This document shows, one piece after another, positions 6,615-11,096 of a stretch of DNA of 11,096 nt; the stretch's first letter is position 1; each line of letters starts with the position of its first letter. The DNA comes from Maritimibacter sp. (GTDB lineage: Bacteria > Pseudomonadota > Alphaproteobacteria > Rhodobacterales > Rhodobacteraceae). The stretch lies in assembly GCA_003520545.1 (NCBI GenBank), contig DOUP01000125.1:4708-15803 (forward strand), written 5' to 3'. The notes beneath the pieces were generated by a model that saw nothing but the letters and a program-made list of their open reading frames with translations, searched no databases and was not told the DNA's origin. The position numbers and the translations under genes were made by a program.

Positions 6615-7256
6615 CTACCTCGTGATCGGGTACATGGTGACGAGGGCAGGTTCACTGCCCGGCACATGGCGGAATACAGCCAGCAGGCTGCCACGATCGA
6701 AATCCGCGTTGATGGCGCCTCCGCCGGCGATCCTGACTCCCTCTACGAGGCGCAGGTAGTCCGGGCCAAGCACGTCCTCCAAAGGAAGAACGACGAGGAA
6801 GCTGCCGCGCTGATATGCTGGTTCGAATAGCGCAGCGTCTCGAGCCGCGCGATATTCCCGCGTTCGCCGCACGAAGCTCTCGGCGGCAACGAATGCCTCA
6901 GGCGACGTGATACGGCTGGCAATCGGTGGCGCGCGGTGCGGTCTCCCGGTCACGCCGTCTCTGGCCGTCTCGGTCATCGGATCGATACCATGCAGCACCC
7001 GGTCGATCAGCATCTGGCGCGTCACGGCGCCTTCGTGGCGCTGCGGGCCGTGACCTTGCATCGCCAACTCGGCAAATCCACGGGCGACGAAGCTGTCGAC
7101 AGTGGCGTTCCGCATGACGATCATGCCGTCGAAGCGCAAGGCTGCCGAGCGCAACGCGACGATTGCAGCCCGCGGTGAGAGCCTCGAACCTCTCGCTGCT
7201 GACTGCCGAACAACTCCGTGAATCCTGGGATCAGGATGGAAAGCGACAGCATACAA
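6615..7256 (-). CDS. Orphan polymorphic-toxin C-terminal domain, possibly RNase A-like (CdiA-CT type)
   Basis: A 213-codon open frame. The part that looks like a conserved domain is about residues 54-213: 'FAELAMQGHGPQRHEGAVT..ML.DRV', then 'IDPMTE....GVTGRPHR', a 'TSPEAFVAAESFVRR' helix, 'VLPLEDVLGPDYLRLVEG', 'INADFDRGSLLAVF' and the end LVTMYPITR. This resembles C-terminal toxin domains of CDI, Rhs and related proteins. His69, Arg80, Thr207 and Tyr209 fall in the spacing I recall for the active site of the Yersinia kristensenii RNase A-like CdiA-CT (H, R 11 residues later, T-x-Y-P at the end). No signal peptide, delivery or pretoxin domain is present. The TTG at 7256 has GGGG 6 nt upstream; in-frame ATGs at 7124 and 7115 are alternatives without a clear ribosome site. 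The frame closes upstream at 7298, so the gene may be a displaced fragment. A BECR-type nuclease is an alternative. Confidence 0.6.
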   Translation of the reverse strand: MYAVAFHPDPRIHGVVRQSAARGSRLSPRAAIVALRSAALRFDGMIVMRNATVDSFVARGFAELAMQGHGPQRHEGAVTRQMLIDRVLHGIDPMTETARDGVTGRPHRAPPIASRITSPEAFVAAESFVRRTREYRAARDAALFEPAYQRGSFLVVLPLEDVLGPDYLRLVEGVRIAGGGAINADFDRGSLLAVFRHVPGSEPALVTMYPITR

Positions 7257-7535
7257 GAATGCCCCAAATTGAAGTTGCCCACATTGGAAACTTGCCTAAA
7301 AAATCTTTCCGCTCCGCGTTTCTCACATGGGCGGCAGGCAATGAGGTCAGGGATATCGACCCCATGGATGAGCCCACATTTTCCATTCTCTTGGACGAAT
7401 GGCGCACCGCAATCTCTCGATAGATACTGATCAGCGCTAACGGCCCTTTGCTGTCATCCAACCTTGCGCCACGCGGCGTGACCAATTCTGGCCCGAAATC
7501 GACGTTGGCAACTGATGTAGCGAATGTGACTTACA
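7257..7535. other. Short stretch without a convincing gene, possible eroded coding sequence
   Basis: This lies between the toxin candidate and the unknown 195-aa gene. A leftward frame, open from about 7530 to 7231 in a different phase from the toxin, includes VDFGPELVTPRGARLDDSKG, which looks protein-like, but it has no ATG. A rightward frame (7163-7423) overlaps the toxin antisense. Neither matches a family I know. The stretch may be the eroded N-terminal part of the toxin gene or of a neighbour, and it must also hold any promoter for the toxin module. Confidence 0.35.
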
Positions 7536-7542
7536 CTACATC
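7514..7542. repeat. Inverted repeat at the end of the 195-aa gene
   Basis: GATGTAG (7514-7520) and CTACATC (7536-7542) are perfect 7-base arms separated by 15 bases. The right arm includes the stop codon of the leftward 195-aa gene. There is no T-run on either strand, so this is a weak terminator candidate at best; an operator or chance is equally possible. Confidence 0.3.
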
Positions 7543-8123
7543 TGAATAGAGTTTTTCACTTCTCGTAATGGAGTAAGGACATGGTCGAGCGTTTTGATGC
7601 AAACTAGACGGTCTTTGAGCCCGACGAGCAGAATTGAATGCAGTGTGATATCGTCGAGGTGCTCCATGAGGCCATTGAATTTCCCAAGTTTTTTCTCGTC
7701 CTGATGAAATAGGGCGGCGTTAAACAGTAAGTCGATCATCTCAGCAAATGGATGGCCGTGCCACCGATGAAAGTCTGTCGTATTGTCCCATGCGTCTCGC
7801 AGTTTTTGTATTCCTCTTCTCACTTCCGGTTGGCTGAACTCACGTGAAACACGGTTGCATACACTACGGAAGTTGGTTGGGCTAGTTTGTGCATCGAAGA
7901 ACCGGTAGTCCATATAGAGGCCCTTCAGGCGGTGCGGATTGAAATCGAAGCCTAACATCATGGTTGCCGACTGGTCCGGCTTCATGAGCGAAAGAACATG
8001 TTCTGTTTCGTCTCCAAATAGGTCGCGCCAGTTCTTTTCTAGCTCCAGCCATCTTGAATGAAAAAGTCGAGCATTGAAGAACAGCTCGCTATCAACTGGG
8101 CCATCTTCTTTGGCGAATTCCAT
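7536..8123 (-). CDS. Unrecognised 195-aa protein, lower GC than surroundings
   Basis: I do not recognise a family. It encodes a soluble, probably mostly helical protein, with no signal peptide and no membrane segment. It is rich in aromatic and His residues (DFHRWHGHPFAEMIDLLF, LFHSRWLELEKNW). Long amphipathic stretches such as 'SREFSQPEVRRGIQKLRDAW' and the H/R/E composition would fit a helical-bundle fold of HEPN type, but I see no clear RxxxxH motif, so I make no such call. The ATG at 8123 has GAGAAG about 9 nt upstream, and the gene starts 12 nt after the lipoprotein stop, so the two are probably one transcript. One sampled 60-base row is 47% GC, well below the housekeeping genes, and codon use includes many AT-ending codons; both suggest horizontal acquisition. 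Confidence 0.72.
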   Translation of the reverse strand: MEFAKEDGPVDSELFFNARLFHSRWLELEKNWRDLFGDETEHVLSLMKPDQSATMMLGFDFNPHRLKGLYMDYRFFDAQTSPTNFRSVCNRVSREFSQPEVRRGIQKLRDAWDNTTDFHRWHGHPFAEMIDLLFNAALFHQDEKKLGKFNGLMEHLDDITLHSILLVGLKDRLVCIKTLDHVLTPLREVKNSIQM

Positions 8124-8135
8124 CTTGTGCTTCTC

Positions 8136-8450
8136 TCAACACCCGTATGCTTCGGCTTCTACCTGTCCATGCGTGTAGCCGTTGTAGGTGTTTGTGGCTG
8201 AGACAATGACCATGTGCGTGCCGCCGCGTTGGACGACTTGTTGACGTGCTTTTGACATTGCTGCCGACATGCCGCCTTCAAGGTAGGATCCGAAGGCCGA
8301 TACTGGGCCTAAGAACCGACAGCTTGCGACTTGTTGGTGCGTTGCCGATCTGATGTAGTTTGATTGCGCGACAAGCTCTGGATCAGCTTCCATGCAACCA
8401 GTGGTAATGAGTGGGGCGCATATGGAAGCGGCGAAAATGGTCTTTTTCAT
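8136..8450 (-). CDS. Small lipoprotein, DUF4156-like
   Basis: A 104-aa predicted lipoprotein: MKKTIFAASICAPLITTGC is a charged n-region, hydrophobic core and lipobox-like end (TTGC, with Thr at -3, slightly off consensus). The mature part carries the DUF4156 / RcsF-like layout: 'QQVASCRFLGPVSAFGS', then an Ala/Lys/Arg helix leading to 'RGGTHMVIVSA', and a C-terminal 'GQVEAEAYGC', so two Cys in positions that could form the family's disulfide. The ATG at 8450 was preferred over a start at 8483 because it begins the signal peptide and has AAGGGGA 5 nt upstream. It would sit in the outer membrane or periplasm. Role unknown. GC is lower than in the flanking core genes, like its downstream partner. 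Confidence 0.78.
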   Translation of the reverse strand: MKKTIFAASICAPLITTGCMEADPELVAQSNYIRSATHQQVASCRFLGPVSAFGSYLEGGMSAAMSKARQQVVQRGGTHMVIVSATNTYNGYTHGQVEAEAYGC

Positions 8451-8577
8451 GAGATTCCCCTTAAAAAGATACGGTAGCAGCAAGTCGCAGTTTTCAGCAA
8501 GTTTTGACCTTCATGGCCTCAATCGTTGCTCAATGAGCCGTGCCTTTTGCAGGAGCTCGTTACGGTTCCGCGCCGCT

Positions 8578-8600
8578 GGCTGAGGCCTTACACCTCAGCC
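8578..8600. repeat. Perfect 8-bp hairpin in the gene-free stretch
   Basis: GGCTGAGG and CCTCAGCC flank a 7-base loop (CCTTACA). It is stable on either strand but is not followed by a T-run, so it is not a classical intrinsic terminator. Role unknown. Confidence 0.5.
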
Positions 8601-8831
8601 ACGTCTCTTAGAGATCATGCCCATTTGGGGCCGCTGGCGATGCTTTGGCAGGGAGTGCCCCTTCTGCCCCTTTGCAGGGAGCGCAGCGAATGACCGTTCC
8701 CCGCCCATAATTCCTTTCATTGGCGAACAAAACACTTTCGCTGGTGCGCAAAAGAAATGTGACCGAGCAAGCGGCGTGAACCGACGACTTGAGCGAACTG
8801 CCTAGCGCCGGACAGTGAGAGAGTGCCGAGT

Positions 8832-8847
8832 GTCTTGGTTTCAAGAC
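8832..8847. repeat. Small perfect hairpin, 6-bp stem and 4-base loop
   Basis: GTCTTG GTTT CAAGAC. No T-run follows on either strand. It may be a minor RNA structure or chance. Confidence 0.35.
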
Positions 8848-9014
8848 TTGTGGAAGTCCCAGAATGACAAATGGCGCTTTCTTGAGGCAACAATTTAGTG
8901 GGGCAAGACCATTAGAAATGTGTGGCGAGCGTGTGTGGTAAGTGTGTGTGGTTGTCTTTGCTCGATCGAGGTAAAATTAAGTAAAAATAATGCCTTATCT
9001 CTAAATGGCGGTTG

Positions 9015-9104
9015 TGGCGGAGGAGGTGGGATTCGAACCCACGGTACGCTTTCACGCACGCCGGTTTTCAAGACCGGTGCATTCGACCACTCTGCCACTC
9101 CTCC
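9015..9104 (-). tRNA. tRNA-Ser, anticodon UGA, CCA encoded
   Basis: Reading leftward from 9104, the acceptor stem GGAGGAG pairs with CTCCTCC (9025-9019), followed by discriminator G and an encoded CCA (9017-9015). The T arm is GTGGG-TTCGAAT-CCCAC. The anticodon stem is CCGGT/ACCGG with loop CTTGAAA, giving anticodon TGA (plus strand 9068-9070), which reads UCA and related serine codons. The long variable arm makes it a class II tRNA, as expected for serine; total length is 90 nt. Its 3' end points at the accessory block, and tRNA 3' ends are common integration sites. Confidence 0.96.
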
Positions 9105-9293
9105 GGGTCGGGTAGCAGGTAGCGTGGTCGAAGTGATTCTGAAAGCACACAGATGCGCGCTGGAAGTTGCGCATACGTGCCTGAAGGGTTTTCATAACGG
9201 GAAGCATTCGCTAGACTGACGTCAAAACAGGCGTGACAACGCGCCAACACGCGGGCAGCGCGATCCAATAGATCGCTATCAAGGGCAGATCAC

Positions 9294-10220
9294 ATGAATA
9301 AGGCGACGACGCGAGGGTGGGTCATCGGGCTTTCGGCCACGTTGATCTTGGCGGGGTGCGAAGACGGGAAAATGCCGGAATTCCTGCAGCCCAAGGCCGA
9401 AGTGACGCGGGCTTCGTCGTCCAACACGTCCACGCGCACGGTCGAACGTGACGTGGAAGCGCCGGATGTGTTTCAGGCCACCGACAAGGGGCTTTGGGAC
9501 GGACGTCCGAGCCTTGGCGGTGTCTGGGTCGCGCATCCCGATGCGACGGATCCGGAGCGTGTCATCATCCGGAATACCTCCAATCAGAAATTCGTGGTCG
9601 GTGTGTTGTATCGCCCCGAGCGGCAGCAACCGGGGCCGACCATTCAGGTGTCGTCCGATGCTGCCGAGGCGCTGGGCATGTTGGCCGGATCGCCGGCGGA
9701 GTTGAACGTGACCGCGCTGCGGGCCGAGAAGATCAGTGAAACGCCGGCGCCGGACGCCGCCGCCGAGGGCGAGCAGGTCGCAAGCGTCGAGAGCTCCGAC
9801 ATCGCACCGCCGTCCGTCGAGACGAAAGCGCTCGACCCGATTACCGCAGCGGCCGCCGCCATCGACAAGGCGGACGAAACACCCAAGCCCGGGGCGACCA
9901 AGCCGGTCGCCGCCGCGACCTCCGTGTCGACCATCGCGGCCGGAACCCAAGGCGGTGCGACGGCGAAACCCACAAGCGCCTCCAAGCTGTCCAAACCCTT
10001 CATCCAGATCGGCATCTTCTCGGTTCAGCAGAATGCAAATAACACTGCCGAGAGCATGCGTCGCGCAGGTATGGTGCCCACGATCAAACCGGGTAAAATG
10101 AACGGCAAGGAATTCTGGCGTGTGACCGTCGGCCCTGCGGCCACCAGTGCGGAACGGGCCCAGCTTCTGAAGAAGATCAAGGGTCTGGGCTTTAACGACG
10201 CCTATTACGTGACACACTGA
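9294..10220 (+). CDS. Lipoprotein with RlpA-like core and C-terminal SPOR domain
   Basis: A 308-aa envelope protein. The signal peptide ends in the lipobox LILAGC (Cys22). Residues about 65-145 (LWDGRPSLGGVWVAHPDATDP..., IRNTSNQKFVVGVLYRPER, QVSSDAAEALGMLAG) look like a diverged double-psi barrel of the RlpA type, though the usual N-terminal 'ASWYG' part is missing. A long Ala/Pro/Thr-rich linker (about 150-230) spans the periplasm. The SPOR domain (about 232-308, FIQIGIFSVQQNANNTAESMRRAG to the end) should bind denuded peptidoglycan at the division septum. The ATG at 9294 has AAGGG 8 nt upstream. The carboxypeptidase gene follows after 32 bp on the same strand, suggesting an envelope operon. 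Whether it keeps lytic transglycosylase activity is uncertain. Confidence 0.85.
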   Translation: MNKATTRGWVIGLSATLILAGCEDGKMPEFLQPKAEVTRASSSNTSTRTVERDVEAPDVFQATDKGLWDGRPSLGGVWVAHPDATDPERVIIRNTSNQKFVVGVLYRPERQQPGPTIQVSSDAAEALGMLAGSPAELNVTALRAEKISETPAPDAAAEGEQVASVESSDIAPPSVETKALDPITAAAAAIDKADETPKPGATKPVAAATSVSTIAAGTQGGATAKPTSASKLSKPFIQIGIFSVQQNANNTAESMRRAGMVPTIKPGKMNGKEFWRVTVGPAATSAERAQLLKKIKGLGFNDAYYVTH

Positions 10221-10252
10221 CCGCGCGACAGGCGCGAAATGAGGAGTTGAGG

Positions 10253-11096
10253 ATGCGACGCTGCCACGTCTTTTCCCGCGCAATGCTGTCCATGGCCGCC
10301 GCCGTTCTGGCACTGCCCGCTATCGCGTTCGATACACAGGCCCGCTCGGCCTATGTCTACGATCTGACCACCGATACCGTTCTCCTGGAGAAAAACGCCG
10401 AGGTGCCTTTGCCGCCTGCGTCGATGTCCAAGCTGATGACGCTGAACATGCTGTTCGAGGCATTGGAGGACGGGCGCGTCTCGCTCGATACGCGGTTCAC
10501 GGTCAGCCAGCGCGCGATGGACATGGGCGGCTCGACCATGTTCCTGACCACAGCAGATCGCCCCACCGTCGAAGAGTTGATCAAGGGGATCATCGTTCTT
10601 TCGGGCAATGACGCCTGTGTCGTGGTGGCAGAAGGGCTGGGCGGCACCGAAGACGCCTTTGCCGCGATGATGACCCAACGCGCGCAGGCCCTTGGTAGAG
10701 AGAACTCCACCTTCGGCAATTCCTCGGGCTGGCCGCATCCTGAGCAGCGCATGAGCACCGAGGATCTCGGCCTGCTCGCAACGCGGCTGATCGAAGAATT
10801 CCCCGAGTATTACCACTATTTCGCGCTCAAGGAGTTCCCTTACGACGGGCGCGCGCCGGACAACCGCTTTAACCGGAACCCGCTCTTCGATCTGGGTCTT
10901 GGGGCCGATGGTCTCAAGACAGGGCACACGCAGGAAGCGGGCTACGGTCTGGTCGGCTCGGCCCTGCAAGGTGGGCGCCGCGTGGTCGTGGTGATTTCCG
11001 GGTTGGACAGCGAAGCGGCCCGGAAGAGCGAGGCGGCATCGGTTTTGAACTGGTCCTTCCGTCAATTCGCACTGCGCACGCCGGTGCAGGCGGGGG
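10253..11096 (+). CDS. D-alanyl-D-alanine carboxypeptidase (PBP5/6 class), C-terminus cut by the right edge
   Basis: 281 codons of a class A-type low-molecular-weight penicillin-binding protein are visible. It removes the terminal D-Ala from peptidoglycan pentapeptides in the periplasm and so limits cross-linking. A signal peptide runs to about ALPAIA (25). The active-site motifs are all present with normal spacing: SMSK (57-60, Ser57 nucleophile), SGN (117-119) and KTG (222-224). Downstream 'EAGYGLVGSALQGGRRVVVVISGLDS' is typical of the family. The ATG at 10253 follows GAGGAG and TTGAGG. It lies 32 bp behind the SPOR lipoprotein gene. The anchoring C-terminal helix lies outside the window. 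DacA, DacC or DacF naming cannot be decided here. Confidence 0.93.
   Translation, partial: MRRCHVFSRAMLSMAAAVLALPAIAFDTQARSAYVYDLTTDTVLLEKNAEVPLPPASMSKLMTLNMLFEALEDGRVSLDTRFTVSQRAMDMGGSTMFLTTADRPTVEELIKGIIVLSGNDACVVVAEGLGGTEDAFAAMMTQRAQALGRENSTFGNSSGWPHPEQRMSTEDLGLLATRLIEEFPEYYHYFALKEFPYDGRAPDNRFNRNPLFDLGLGADGLKTGHTQEAGYGLVGSALQGGRRVVVVISGLDSEAARKSEAASVLNWSFRQFALRTPVQAG

Larger units (their letters stand above)
8451..9014. other. Gene-free stretch between lipoprotein gene and tRNA-Ser
   Basis: No convincing gene is present over 560 bp. Open frames exist on both strands (8608-8844 leftward, 8617-8805 rightward) but they have no ribosome site and Pro/Ala/Ser/Arg-rich, non-domain-like translations. 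The left part should hold the promoter of the lipoprotein gene. Two small hairpins are listed separately. From about 8880 to 9005 the DNA is AT- and GT-rich (including GTGTGTGG twice at 8932-8951), as expected downstream of a tRNA gene at an island edge. I see no insertion-sequence ends and no copy of the tRNA 3' end. Confidence 0.5.

Noticed and set aside
7163..7423. Rightward 86-codon frame
   Set aside because: It starts inside the antisense of the toxin domain, has no Shine-Dalgarno sequence and no recognisable domain; the leftward toxin frame has far better support.
8578..8600. Hairpin as an intrinsic terminator
   Set aside because: The stem is perfect but neither strand has a T-run after it and no gene ends close by.
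8608..8844. Leftward 78-codon and rightward 62-codon frames in the gene-free stretch
   Set aside because: No ribosome site, no family resemblance, composition like random high-GC frame, and they overlap each other.
8930..9014. attL/attR-like copy of the tRNA-Ser 3' end marking an integrated element
   Set aside because: I looked for a second copy of GGTGGGATTCGAACCC within the window and saw none.
9279..10313. Leftward 344-codon frame opposite the SPOR lipoprotein gene
   Set aside because: Arg/Gly/His-rich shadow translation; the plus strand has a lipobox, SPOR domain and ribosome site.
1..11096. CRISPR array, insertion sequence or integrase
   Set aside because: No regularly spaced direct repeats, no terminal inverted repeats with a transposase frame, and no recombinase motifs were seen.

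Overview
The window looks like chromosomal DNA from an alphaproteobacterium of the Rhodobacteraceae/Roseobacter type. The evidence is high-GC coding sequence, a compact zur-znuCB cluster diverging from znuA, a holB-tatD-MBL operon, and an RlpA/SPOR-like lipoprotein followed by a D-Ala-D-Ala carboxypeptidase. The assignment rests on gene content and protein style, not on a marker gene.

Layout. (1) 1-2215 is a zinc-uptake locus. The start of znuA points left. Two 15-bp palindromes, 20 bp apart centre to centre, fill the divergent promoter and are the likely Zur operators. zur, znuC and znuB run right as a translationally coupled operon (GTGA overlap, then an 8-bp overlap). Zur would sense zinc and repress both arms; ZnuA captures zinc, ZnuB carries it across the membrane and ZnuC powers the step. 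(2) 2212-5877 is a leftward housekeeping operon: holB, tatD, an MBL-fold hydrolase and an AEC permease. Its gene junctions overlap by 4, 1 and 1 nt. It converges on znuB with a 4-nt overlap. (3) 5878-9014 is an accessory block, all leftward. It holds a polymorphic-toxin-like C-terminal domain, an immunity candidate 3 nt behind it, a 25-codon scrap of a second copy of the toxin's C-terminus, and a second, paralogous immunity candidate whose ATG overlaps the scrap's stop. To the right lie two lower-GC genes, an unrecognised 195-aa protein and a small DUF4156-like lipoprotein, then over 500 bp without a convincing gene. (4) A class II tRNA-Ser(UGA) at 9015-9104 has its 3' end facing the accessory block, the usual geometry for an island at a tRNA gene. 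(5) 9294-11096 is rightward cell-envelope DNA: the lipoprotein with an RlpA-like core and SPOR domain, and the carboxypeptidase, which is cut by the window edge.

The most interesting part is 5971-7256. It reads as two tandem toxin/immunity modules. One keeps its toxin domain; the other has been reduced to the last codons of the toxin plus its immunity gene. No delivery domain is visible, so this looks like an array of orphan modules. A residue pattern (His69, Arg80, Thr207-x-Tyr209) suggests an RNase A-like CdiA-CT toxin, but that is a hypothesis.
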